From Fragilaria radians (taxonomy: Eukaryota; Bacillariophyta; Fragilariophyceae; Fragilariales; Fragilariaceae): DNA of 64,000 nt. Under the pieces are notes generated by a model. That model made no database searches. It was not told the origin of the DNA and saw only the letters and a program-made list of their open reading frames with translations. This document shows, one piece after another, positions 46,341-56,821 of this stretch (position 1 is the first letter of the stretch; each line of letters begins with the position of its first letter). Both the position numbers and the translations under genes were made by a program. The DNA lies in assembly GCA_900642245.1 (NCBI GenBank), contig CAAAJI010000103.1, forward strand, positions 1 to 64,000, written 5' to 3'.

Positions 46341-48075
46341 CTAACTCTTATTATCTGAGCATTTCAGTTACCACTTTGTGGATTTGCTCAAAAAATGCAT
46401 TTGCTTGAGGTAGTTGGTTTGGCAATGATACCATAATTATTGCACATTTTCTGAAACTCACGTTTGAATTCGCCTCCATTGTCAAGGACAATAAATTGAG
46501 GACGCGTACGTGTTGCCAACCAGGTGTTATGATACAAATCCTCGATTTATTATTGGCTTTTGGCAATCTCAAACCATCCTGTGGATAGTGAGTGCCAGCA
46601 GAGAGTGCATCTTGGGTGGTGTCATTGTACTGAAAGGACCCATCAGAACTGCAAAACCTATGACCCAAGGGTCAGATTCTGCTCTTCGGGAGGCAGTAAG
46701 TCATGTTTACTGTGCTCTTTTTTGTCAAATGACAGAGTGGACAAGTGAAACATAAATGTTTAACATGTTGTGTGAGGTCACGACTCAACATGGAGTTCCT
46801 GATAGATTTCTCAGTTCAAGTCTGTCCTGGGTAAAGTAAGTATTCATGATACCAGGAGAGCACATTTTAAGAATGCAGATTTATCATTATAGCACAAAAG
46901 GTCATACCCCTCAAAGTGCTGCATGGTGTGATAAAGTTGTGATAATCCCTTTTCTCTGAGTCCAGAGACTTTTACCTGCCCTTTGAGTATTGAGGCAAGG
47001 TGCATTGGGAATTCTGTTTTCTAATTCTGAGAGAAGTATCCGTCCTCCCTCTTGTGGAATAATTTGTTCATCAATGTCTAAGTATGATACAGCATCTGCC
47101 ATCACATTTTTCTTCCCTAGTAGGTATTCAAATGTTACCCCATATTCTTCCAAGAGTAAGAGCTAACGTAACACACAATCTGATGCTTTTAATCCATTAG
47201 AGGTATTATTACTATGGTCTGGATAGACTATGGTTGGGTACCCTAACAAGATATTCTTATGTTCCTTGCAGGTTGCAAAAGTGGATAACAAACACACTCT
47301 CAGTGGTGGTGTATCTTTGTTGAACTACCTTAAGCTTTCTGGAATAAAAGGTTACAGGCTTTTTATCCTGCATAATTACCGCACACAGTTGATGATCGTA
47401 AGCATCTGTGTAAGTGTGGACTGGTTTCTCAAAATCCGGATAAGATAACAATACCTCAGTTTCAATCACCTTTTTGATTTGTCAGAATCCTGTTGATGGT
47501 TTGGGAGACATTCAAACTTGACTTTGCTTGAAGTGATACTAGTTAATAGAGCTAGTAGTTCACTCCTGCAACACCACATGTCACAATAGTAGTTGACAAT
47601 GCCAATGAAATGGTGTAGTTCTTTTTTGGTTTGTTGAGCCTTGATTTTGAGCATGGCTTTCACTTTACCTTGAAGTGGTTGAATTCCCTTTCTGGTGATC
47701 TAATAGCCCAGGTATTCAATTTCTTCTGTGAAGAACTTTGATTCGGATGCATTGACTCTCACAATGACAGGATACTCCATTATCACCAACTAAAATCTTC
47801 TTGGAAGAATCACTTAAGTTTCCTGAATAAAAACATCAGCTATTGCATTTGCAATTCTTTTTCTCGAGTCAACCCTTTCTTGATTCTGATTTCCTTCCAA
47901 TAATTAAAGTCAGTTCTTCCATAAATGTCCAGACTTCTTACAGTAATTGCAGACCACTCTATCTCCACCACTCCTTTGCTATTGATTGCAACCTGATTAT
48001 ACTCTGTAGCCTTGTGACCCATCTTCATACTTCCCTCTATCAAATCATTCTCATCACTTGATTCTGATTTCAAGG
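46340..48075 (-). mobile_element. Decayed Ty3/gypsy retrotransposon (gag zinc knuckles, RT end, RNase H, integrase)
   Basis: Minus-strand remnants lie in the natural element order. Gag with two degenerate CCHC knuckles (47.84-48.07 kb): KMGHKATEYNQ, then YCKKSGHLWKN in another frame. RT thumb/connection (about 47.47-47.78 kb): EIEYLGY, stop, ITRKGIQPLQGKVKAMLKIK and HHFIGIVNYYCDMW. RNase H (47257-47469): LLSYPDFEKPVHTYTDAYDH and LCAVIMQDKKPVTFYSRKLK. RNase H end (46911-47153): EEYGVTFEYLLGKKNVMADA. Integrase (46351-46668): KCAIIMVSLPNQLPQANAFF then EQIHKVVTEMLR. Protease and most of RT are missing between the knuckles and the thumb, so there was an internal deletion. Stops and shifts throughout make it a fossil. 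LTRs not located. Confidence 0.8.
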
Positions 48076-49228
48076 ACCGCCTTAGAGCGTAAAACTTAAT
48101 TCTTCACACAGTTTACTGATTTTCATTGCTTTCTTTATTCCCGATTCTCTTCTCTCCGTCAAAACTATATGCAATTCCTAGTCAATTGTCAATCTTTTCA
48201 GCCTTTGAACCCTAAAAATGGGCATCGTTCATACAGGGCACATATATTCCAAAACAATCCTATATCTTACAATGCAGTAATCCAAATATCTGGATCTTAA
48301 TCCTTCTCTATCGTACCTTGCCTAATAGCTCTATGAGTTGTTGATCTCATCCTCAAATTTTGGGATCTTCATCTTGTCCAACATAATATGCTGTATGTCA
48401 GTTTAGCCTGATGTGAGTCGTACAACATCGTTTCCTTCTTGCTATTTTTGCAGATCTATGCCAATCCATTTCTAGACTTATCTTGACTTGTTTTAAGAGT
48501 CAACTCACTTGCTTTGTTCATTTGTCTCTTTAGAGTGTTATATATATGAGATGTACAATTGAGCCAGGGAACAAAACAAACCAACAGAAAACAGTCAATT
48601 CAAGTTTCACTTTTTAACTTTCCCCTTTTTGTTACGTTTACTACAGCGGTTGGTATGTGTTGTGACATATTCGTGAGATAAAGTGGAATATAAATTTGCG
48701 GTTAAACGTGATTTGATTGATTTAAATTGTAAGGACATGAACTCAATAGTCTTAAATCAGTTTGGGAATAAATCCTGTAGAATATTCCTATGGTACAAAA
48801 TCTTTTGGTGTATATTGGAGATATTCTGAAGCATTTTCAAGAAAAAGTAACAAGTACTCTGAAGCAAATTTGATTCTCCGTACAAAATGGATACTAAATA
48901 AATGAAGTATTTTACTGGTCAAAGTCTGATGATAAGTAATGGGTCGAAAGTAGAAGTATCGTGTGTACACATACTGCTTCCCATGTCCAATTTAAATACT
49001 AGTTAATGATCCTGATACAGAGTTCTTCCTGACTTTAGTAACCTCATAACTATAGTAACAATTAGTGATTTAGTAAGCTCTAAGCCAGATAAAGAGTTTC
49101 GTCCCATACTGTTGGGGCTTAAAAAAATGAGAATAGTAACATTTAGTATCCATGAAAAATCTTCAACCACAGAAAAAACTAAATCACGAAAACATTTAAA
49201 ATTAACGCAAGAAAGTTCATTATAGAAT
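48076..49228. other. Intergenic, nothing recognised
   Basis: AT-rich sequence between two decayed elements. No recognisable coding remnant. Confidence 0.4.
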
Positions 49229-50934
49229 TTATTTTGGTGCAAAAAAGTTCATTATTGAAACTTGTTTGGGTTCAGAAGGCATAATTTGTTTCAATTGTGT
49301 AATATTGTGCAACAAACTTTCTTTACCCTCACGATTAGCATAATCCTGGAGGGTGCGTATCGCAGCTTGAGCAGTTGCAAGCGATGGACATCTGCGCTTG
49401 GACACCACGTTGTTGATGGGTTTATCGTTTCCTTCTTTGAGTACTTGACTCACAATTTCATCGCCATCAATATACGTTTGATCAATAGGTTCCATAGAAT
49501 CTATATTAATCAGCTCCTTGGGGGAAATATCTCCTTCTCCCAGCTTTGCGAGGTCCAAACTCTCTATGATAGAACTTAGTTCAATATCTGTGTCTTCATC
49601 TAAAGATAAATTGGAACTGATCGAACAACATTGCTATTTACTTTTGCTTGTTGAGGTGCAGGTAAGAGGTCACTTTTGACCCAGCATTGTCTGATTACGT
49701 TTTCATCCATATTATCAATTGCCTGTTGAATCATTTTTAAGCATATAGCCATATCAATAATCTTTTCAAGTTTAAATGTTTCACCGGGTTTTTGAAGCAT
49801 ATGGTTATCCAAAATTTGGAATAATCGAAGTAACTGAAACTTTCGAAATTTGCACTTAAATGATCAAATGATGCCCATGTCACAAGGTTGGCATTTGGAT
49901 GTAGAAACATATCTCCTGTCACATTTAGCTGGGTTGCATTATTTCTCACTTGAACGAACCAAGAATACGTTGCGCGATCTACAGACTTTAGCGGGTAGTC
50001 AGCAGTAATGACTATTCTTTTTCCTGCGGGCTTGATTGATCTGTTCCTTAACTCTGTCAGCTTGCATTCTATTATGCGTTATTCTTCAGAATTCTCGTGA
50101 TTGCAATTCGACACATGGCAAACTTCAACGATATAACTTTGTGAGAATATCCTTCTTCAGCTAACGCTAAAATTTCCCTTTAGCTTCCATCAATATTCGC
50201 TGCCTTTTTTTCATGCGTGCGGGTGCGGGTGCAGGTGTGTTGGAGCTTAACTTTGATTGTGATGATTGCAAAATGTTCCTTACACAATTTGCATTAAATG
50301 CTACCCCAGGCTCATAGACCATTGCCTTTTCATCCATTTTTGGATCTTTTTGCAATATTAATGCACAGTAGTGCGTTAATAATGTGTGGTGTTTTGGATG
50401 CATGGGATCAGGGTGCCAATGCAAATATAACCAATGAGTTTCAACATATTTAAAACTTTTTCCCAGGCATTCTTCTAGTTGATATGCCAAATCAAAGATA
50501 ATACTGTTATCAGGGACATTACTGATAATAACTACGTTAATGCCATAAACCATTGAAACAAAGAGTGCGTCCAATTCGGATGACCAGACTTTATCTCTCA
50601 TATGGTCATGTGCATAAAGATGCAGACTTACCGAATCTTGTTCATCTCTGTAGGCGTAGAATACTGTTTGAAAATTGGTCCCCAGACTTGAATCCCTTAT
50701 GCATTGAAGTACCCTTTTATACGTATAATTACGCAGGGCTTCAGGATCACCAACATTAAAAATGTCTTTTTGTTAGCAACATGCCATTATCCCATTAAAC
50801 ATGCAATTGTCGTCCCCTATATCATTAATGGGGTCAAAGTATAGCACGCGGCAACTCTTGAAAGATACCCATTGATCCATTCGTAATGTGTCGAACGGGC
50901 GGGAAATGGCGGGGTTTAGTTGGATGAATATAAT
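49229..50934 (-). pseudogene. Decayed pogo-like transposase preceded by an OTU-type cysteine protease domain
   Basis: Read on the minus strand. 50934-50167: OTU-like region with the Cys-loop IGDDNCMFNGIMA (Cys at 50803-50805) and the distal His in THYCALIL (50371-50373), open except for one TAA at 50773-50775. About 50170-50070: after a small shift, a psq/pogo-type helix-turn-helix (ALAEEGYSHKVISLKFAMCR then IAITRILK). About 50010-49880: a CENP-B/Tc5-type HTH (ATYSWFVQVRNNATQLNVTG). 49812-49229: the tail typical of pogo/Tigger transposases (IIDMAICLKMIQQAIDNMDE, VIRQCWVKS, and AAIRTLQDYANR ... VSIMNFFAPK). The catalytic DDE core is missing between the second HTH and the tail. Terminal inverted repeats were not found. 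The continuous strand and order suggest one ancestral OTU-HTH-DDE polyprotein; juxtaposition of two insertions is the alternative. Confidence 0.6.
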
Positions 50935-51057
50935 GGTTATTGTATACGGTATACAATTTTACTGTTGCCTATTCTATAGGATTCAAAAGTTTATGTAAAT
51001 CAGTTTAGTAGCAATTTCACTTTATTAACCTGTATTTTAAGTACCATATAAGCTTTG

Positions 51058-51393
51058 TATCTTTACGAGAATTTCATTGAGCAAGAGGGAGCAGTTGCAA
51101 TCGCTGATGCTTTGAAAGTCAATACTTCTCTGATATCATTGAAGCTTAGCCAATATAATGACATAGGTTTCCATGGATCAGCATGTATTGCAAAATCGTT
51201 AACATACAATCCTACGCTCATACATTTGGAGATCAATCAAATCCGTAGCCCTATGCTTTCTGGCCTTCAAGAATTCAGAAACACATTTGGCAATCTAAAA
51301 GATTTACTAAATGTACTCATTGGTGAGGATGGTGCTCAAGTTTTAGGAGGAGCATTCTGTATAAAATCTCGGTGTGTAGTAGTATTGAATTAA
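51058..51393 (+). pseudogene. Leucine-rich-repeat fragment
   Basis: About 112 codons with ribonuclease-inhibitor-type LRR spacing: GAVAIADALKVNTSLISLKL, then GSACIAKSLTYNPTLIHLEI, then GEDGAQVLGGAF. There is no ATG; a TAA lies just upstream at 51049-51051, and the frame ends at 51393 without further repeats. It looks like a broken piece of a larger LRR protein. Diatoms have many such LRR genes. Confidence 0.5.
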
Positions 51394-52471
51394 CAATCAT
51401 TACTCATGGATATCAACGTGTGTAATGAATGAATCCATGAGCAAAGTTTCTACGCAAAAGCACATTATTCATGGTGCCTCGTAACATCTCAATTTAGTAA
51501 TTGTATGACATAAAACCTTTTGCAATATCAGAAAAATTACAAAAAGTAAGTCTTACGCTTTATTTTCATCAGGACTAGAAATCTGCCCCAAGCGCTTCTG
51601 TTTGCCTCTTATCTCAACCAAGAACGGAAATGAACATTTTTTATGTTGATCCGTTTGTCGTCAAGACATGGGGTTGACAAAATTTTCACTGGTCTGCATG
51701 GCCGAGTGTTACTCATTATTTTTTGACTGACTGGATTGACTTGACTGTCTGCCGCCTCCCTCCAAAATTCATACTGGTTTTTGAAAATCGAGCATTTAAG
51801 TGGATCATTCAAGCATGGTATCGAGTAATTCCAATGAAATTTTTTCACGGGACTAAGGAATATTCAAAAATGAATGTTGTGAAAAATTGATCCAATGGTT
51901 TGTTAAGATTGAATTTTTCGTAAATATTTCCAGGGATAAGATTCACAATTTTCCATGTGTTTCACTCTTTCTCATAATGTGTGCATACGACCTCTATCAC
52001 CTTAAATATTATGGTTCGGATTTCCTAGTTTCTTCTATTCAATATATATTGTTTCCACATACACTTAAATTTTTGGTAGTCGTGAAGATCCTTTCCCTTA
52101 TTTTTAGCGTTGAGCTTGATTGGAACTTCACGAAAACGAGTAACATGGATTCTGTGAAGATGAGAAGAAAATTGATAACTACGCATGAAGGAGTTGACTC
52201 TCTATGTTTAATGGATTTCAGTGATGGCAGAAACATTATGAAACGTCGTCGACACAAACAAAACCCTTTTGTTTGTGTATCCATCACGTTTATCTTGGGC
52301 TTTTTGTTTACGGTGAGTCAAGGTGGAATTATCGAAATGACATGACAAAAGTATTAGAACAGCAAAGGCTTAGATACCTATGAATGCAGAATCATGCCTT
52401 AACATCTAACACATCCCATTTGCTCCATTCTGAAACTTAAGATATCACTCATAATACTAGAATCACATGAA
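51394..52471. other. Intergenic; weak small-ORF candidate
   Basis: About 1.1 kb. A 66-codon ORF at 52145-52345 (+) contains one hydrophobic segment (FVCVSITFILGFLFTVSQ) and an in-frame splice-donor-like GTGAGT at 52313. No acceptor joins it in frame to the dioxygenase gene downstream, so I leave it uncalled. Confidence 0.3.
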
Positions 52472-53506
52472 ATGGAATTTTCCTCCCTCACTCTATCCAG
52501 AAGGCGACTGGGTATCACTGTGGTTCAACCTCTTCCTGTGCATAACAGAGACGGACCTGTAAAAGTTATCACAATTCCCAATTCAGTTAAAGATAAAATC
52601 CTTCTTCTGGTTTCTCAGTTTTCGGTTGACACATCATCACTGACTGATCTTAACACGTTTATTCTCAAATCTAAGGATGCAATCAGGTCACAAGTGAGTG
52701 GGGATGTAATTGATATACTACAATCGTTGTACAATGCTTCATCTCCTATCTCGGCGGTATTGCTCCGAAATCTACCTGTGGATCCTTATGTTCCACCTAA
52801 TCCTACAGATGGCTCGGTATCCCTCGGAAAGTCTACATTCGTTGCGGAAGCAATGTTGGTTGGATTTGGTGAGCTGACTTCCTCCTCCGTAATTGGGTAC
52901 GAATCCGAAACCCAATACTCGAATCCCTGGCTTCAAGAAGGGTTTCCGAGAACTAGTCCAGGTTCTGCTTTGACAAAAACATCAGATCTATCTTTTCATC
53001 AAGATATGTCTTACCACCCAAAGCCTCCAGATATTCTAGGCTTAGTCAATGTTAGAGAGGGTCATGATCGACAGCTTACGACTGAACTTGTTGACAATCG
53101 TGAAGTATTAGAAACCCTACCTGCAAGTGTTGTTTCCTTGTTAAGAAAACCGCGTTTTCTAGTTAAAACCAGCGAATGGGTAGATGCAAGTTTCCAAACA
53201 CTACATGGCATGCCTCTGCTCACTGAAGACTTTTCTCTCGCAATTCCTGTTGAGTGGAAAAATATGGTCGGCTTGGATAAAGAGGCAGAGTGGGCTGTCC
53301 AAATGTTGCAACATGCCATCCTTGAAGCACCCGTACATCATGTTCATTTTGTACCAGGAGACTTACTGCTTTTCAACAATAAGCGAGTCGTTCATGCTAG
53401 AACACCATATCGCGATTTGCGCTTCGACGGTGGTGATCGAGTCCTGACAAGAGCTTATTTTCGTAAATTACTGAACGACGAGGAGCAAAAGACAAGATTG
53501 ATATAG
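52472..53506 (+). CDS. TauD/TfdA-family Fe(II)/2-oxoglutarate dioxygenase (clavaminate synthase-like)
   Basis: Single-exon ORF of 344 residues. The iron-binding pair is FHQDMSYHP (His176 and Asp178), with the distal His at about 308 in NNKRVVHARTPY. The downstream RVLTRAYFRK supplies the 2-oxoglutarate-binding Arg. The overall layout, including VPGDLLLFNNKRVVHAR, matches the clavaminate synthase/asparagine-oxygenase branch of TauD enzymes, which hydroxylate free or carrier-bound amino acids. The true substrate is not predictable. No signal peptide (MEFSSLTLSRRRLG), so probably cytosolic. It is unrelated in family to the PhyH-like oxygenase at 1225. Confidence 0.85.
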   Translation: MEFSSLTLSRRRLGITVVQPLPVHNRDGPVKVITIPNSVKDKILLLVSQFSVDTSSLTDLNTFILKSKDAIRSQVSGDVIDILQSLYNASSPISAVLLRNLPVDPYVPPNPTDGSVSLGKSTFVAEAMLVGFGELTSSSVIGYESETQYSNPWLQEGFPRTSPGSALTKTSDLSFHQDMSYHPKPPDILGLVNVREGHDRQLTTELVDNREVLETLPASVVSLLRKPRFLVKTSEWVDASFQTLHGMPLLTEDFSLAIPVEWKNMVGLDKEAEWAVQMLQHAILEAPVHHVHFVPGDLLLFNNKRVVHARTPYRDLRFDGGDRVLTRAYFRKLLNDEEQKTRLI

Positions 53507-54030
53507 AATCAATCGCGGTGTCGTCAGCAGGTATCCAGCCTTAAAGATTCATAAATGTTTGGTCCATGTCAAATTTAATTTATAGATGCATCATGTCCGA
53601 TGTCTAAAGCGTAATCGCATCTGACATTGATTTTTTTCTCATGTAGTATAGTTATCAATATATATTTGTTATTGTCAGCCTCATCTTGAACTTCTATTGT
53701 TTATGACCATAGAGTTGCCGCACTTCATCAGGATCAAATCATTTGGCTTTCTATCAACACCTTCCGGAAAGCTCTGGAAAGATGATAATGTTCAACAATC
53801 AGATTTCACGAGATGCTTTTTGTGTAGAGAGCAGGGAAGATAATTCCCTATCAACAATGGCTTCATTGTTTTTTTCCAATCTATTAAAGTAAAGGTAAAA
53901 TCATTGAGGCCTTCTCAACTTACATCAAAATCATCCTTTTTTGTTGTTGATCGTCATTCTACATTCCTTTCGACAATGAACAAAACTATAGTTCGTCACT
54001 AATGTGGTCATTGAAACATTAGTTTATGCC
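53507..54030. other. Intergenic, nothing recognised
   Basis: About 0.5 kb downstream of the TauD gene and adjacent to the LTR element. No coding or RNA signal. Confidence 0.4.
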
Positions 54031-54032
54031 AA

Positions 54033-54220
54033 GATAGATTCGACAAAACTAGAAGAAAAGCACTTGTAGAAAGCTGTGACGTTGTGACTGACGGATGAGA
54101 GCCAGTATCATTTTCCATCCTCGACGTCAAAGTGTGCTTGCGAAGAATGAAAGCTATGAATCAAAGCTATGCCTCTGATATGTGATTGCATTAGGTAAAT
54201 GCATAAGCTTATGATTCACA
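54033..54220 (+). repeat. 5' LTR of the internally deleted element
   Basis: Aligns with 55386-55535: tagattcgacaaaactagaa versus tagattgacaatactagaa, GTGACTGACGGATGA versus GTGACTGATGGATGA, ttttccatcctcgacgtcaa versus ttttctatccttgatgtcaa, and ATAAGCTTATGATTC versus ATAAGCTTATAATTC. Boundaries approximate. Confidence 0.6.
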
Positions 54221-55385
54221 TACGTTGAAGTACCTTCGTAGAAAGCCTAGTGACAAGAATAATGAATGATAAATAGTAAAGCTACTAAGGTAGGATGGAA
54301 GATGAGATGGTAAAGATTAACTATATCAGCATCCGTACTTTTGACGACACAGCAAGTAAGTTTATGTTTTTGTGGAGCTAGTGTAAAGTGTTTGCAATGT
54401 TCTCTGGATTACCGAATCTATTTGCGAAGATATTGACCTTTGCTCCCCAACATCAAGAGATTGTCCCAAACTATGAAAGTGGCAAGAAGATGATCCTTGC
54501 AGAGAAAAGAAGGAGATGACTGTGTCTAGCTTTACTATGGTGTGCACTAAAGGGGGAGTTATGAGGTTGGTGAGTCAATCAAGACCAAAGAAGTGCCAAG
54601 GGCTTAGCTTACATGTTGGTCAGGGAACTAAATAAGGAATTGAGACCAAAGATATCATCTCAAAAGTTGAGATTAGTCAACATGAAGAAAGAAAGAAACC
54701 CAGTAGTCCTCTTTGAGACCTTAAACACAATTGAAGATCAGTTTATTTGTGAAATCAATAACTGGGAAATGAAGGGTATCAAGCGGTGTCAGAGCAGAGT
54801 GGCAAGGGGGATGATTTAACCCTTTCTGATATAGAGAATGTAATGTGTCAGCAATACAGGCAAATAAATTGAAGCAAGGCGACAAAACGCAGGGAAAAGG
54901 CTTCTTTACTCACCACTTTCACCTGTTACAACTGCACCAAGAAGGGCCACATGGCATACAAATGCCCAAATAGAGAAACAATTGAAAATTGAGGTAATCA
55001 AGAAGACTCTAAGGAATGCCTAAACTGTAGCATTAAAGGACATTTGGCAAGGGACTGTTGAACAAAGATTCAAAGAAGAATAAGAGACAAGCAGGAATTG
55101 CAAAGAAACTCGAAACGAGGAGCGAGGAAGGTACTGTTGTAATAACTGGTGTATCAGATTTGGACTACTCTAAGGATGTTGAGACCAGAATGAGCGTGCC
55201 TGGATATAGTGTGTTCGTGAATGAGACTCCAGTGACAATGAAGAGTAAAGTGCATTGAATGGATAAGGTCTGATATCAATCAAAGTGATTTATTTACTAA
55301 GGAGTTGAACAATTAATTGATCAAGAAACCCCTCTAAAATATTTTGCAGGGATAGAAGATGTTGGAGAAAGAAAATGGTGGAGAG

Positions 55386-55535
55386 TGTTAGATTGACAAT
55401 ACTAGAAAGAAGAATACTAGTTGTAACCTGTGACTCTGTGACTGATGGATGATCTTTTCTATCCTTGATGTCAAAGTGTGATGTGAACCCCTGAAATGAG
55501 ATTGGAGTAGGAAAATAAATAAGCTTATAATTCTC
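55386..55535 (+). repeat. 3' LTR of the internally deleted element
   Basis: Begins tgttagattgac, the TG start usual for Copia LTRs, and pairs with 54033-54220. It follows the polyprotein end fragment directly. The right boundary is uncertain. Confidence 0.6.
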
Positions 55536-56821
55536 TCTAAATTACTTTTACTATGAACGACCACACATTTCTAGCATATCATTCCAATTTTGAGACAAAA
55601 AAAACAAAAGTTGATTATGACTACAAAATCATAAATATTATTTATACGTCACCGAAAAGTATGTCCAACTGCTAAAGTATTTGGTTGACAAGCAAGACGG
55701 GGCTGTGGTCGAAACATAGGGCAAATAATCTGACGCTGCAATGGTTGGAACCTATTTTATAAGCTGTCTACAATGAAACAATACATACCAAAACTGTTTT
55801 CATTGGCGTGTAAAATAGGAATCTCAAAAGCAAAGCTTTTGAAATAAGCATTTTGATGAGTCAGAAGAGCTCATTCTTGTTACGAATCGTCGAATTGATG
55901 AAAATGTTGATTTAAAACTTTGAATTGATGAGGGAAAAAATACACCTTTATACCTACAATACGTTAGCCATAGTAAATATAGTCATCCTCTATCAAATTT
56001 AGTCACAAGTGATTGAGGCGTTGTTACTGCCACGCTGCTTCAAATAACTTCGAGAATCTTACTAAAGTACAGTAAGGAATTATTGCTTACGGGAAAATCA
56101 GTCTTGGCTGGGGCCAAATAAAATTATCCTTCAACCAGTCGTAGCTCAAATGGTGCATTACAAAAGCCTTTATATCAGAGCATGGACAATACATAGTCCT
56201 TATCACTCTGCATTAAATGCCGCATCTTTCAAACCAATGACTGGTTATATCAGAGCACGGACAGTACATAGTCCTGACCACTCTGCATTAAAGGCCGCAT
56301 CTTCCCAACCAATGACTGGTAGTGATGTTTATGCATTTCTAAGCAAACTATTGCAAACCATACTTGAATGCTCTGAGTAACCTGCGTAAAGGATAAGGAG
56401 CTAAGATAAAATCGGGGGGAAATCCTAGTGAGTGACTTTCGTTTGACAAAGCCTGAATTAGTCCTTAAGAGAGTGTATTAAGGTGTCAATGAAGCCCTAG
56501 AATGAAACCCTGAGGTAAATATTAGAAACTAATCTTATTGATTACAACTTGTTGCTGAGAAACCTGTTTCCCCTTTCTATGTTGTCCTATATCTTGTCCC
56601 ATCCTTGCTCTACCAAATGACTGAATTGTCGTTGCTTGTTTTAGGAACTTTGGAGAGCAATATTCCTCCTACTACTGTGCAATAAATATGTGAGTAGTAA
56701 TGAGGAACTAATTTTCGTACTGGATTGCTACAGTCTCGAGCCAAATTTATTTTATGCTGCCACGTGTATGGCCTTCGTTACTTTAAGTCGACTATCGTAA
56801 CTCGACCAACGGAAAAGAACG
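55536..56821. other. Intergenic with a 75-bp tandem repeat
   Basis: About 1.3 kb between the LTR element and the EPSP synthase gene. The only structure I see is the repeat at 56171-56320, listed separately. Confidence 0.4.
56171..56320 (+). repeat. Two tandem 75-bp units in frame inside a small ORF
   Basis: Units 56171-56245 and 56246-56320 differ at about ten positions. They lie in a 76-codon ORF (56150-56380) and translate to two 25-residue repeats: YIRAWTIHSPYHSALNAASF plus KPMTG, and YIRARTVHSPDHSALKAASS plus QPMTG. The unit length is a multiple of three and the frame stays open. No homologue recognised; whether the ORF is expressed is unknown. Confidence 0.6.

Larger units (their letters stand above)
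54033..55535 (+). mobile_element. Internally deleted Copia-like LTR retrotransposon
   Basis: Two diverged LTRs bracket a short body. It starts with a gag fragment (54613-54819: ELRPKISSQKLRLVNMKKER). Next come two well-kept CCHC zinc knuckles at about 54918-55065 (CYNCTKKGHMAYKCP and CLNCSIKGHLARDC). It then jumps to the very end of a Copia polyprotein (about 55261-55320: IRSDINQSDLFTKELNN). Protease, integrase and reverse transcriptase are absent, so the copy could only have moved with enzymes from elsewhere. The gag frame contains stops (one between the knuckles). The 3' LTR starts at tgttagatt (55386). Confidence 0.75.

Noticed and set aside
51887..52345. 152-codon ORF with a GTGAGT donor, possibly an upstream exon of the TauD gene
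   Set aside because: Acceptor-like AG sites at 52357, 52373, 52389, 52460 and 52500 do not give a phase-correct open join. The TauD ORF has its own plausible start.
56130..56200. tRNA-like A box (tagctcaaatgg) at about 56142
   Set aside because: No B box (GGTTCRANNCC) within tRNA distance and no cloverleaf-compatible pairing.
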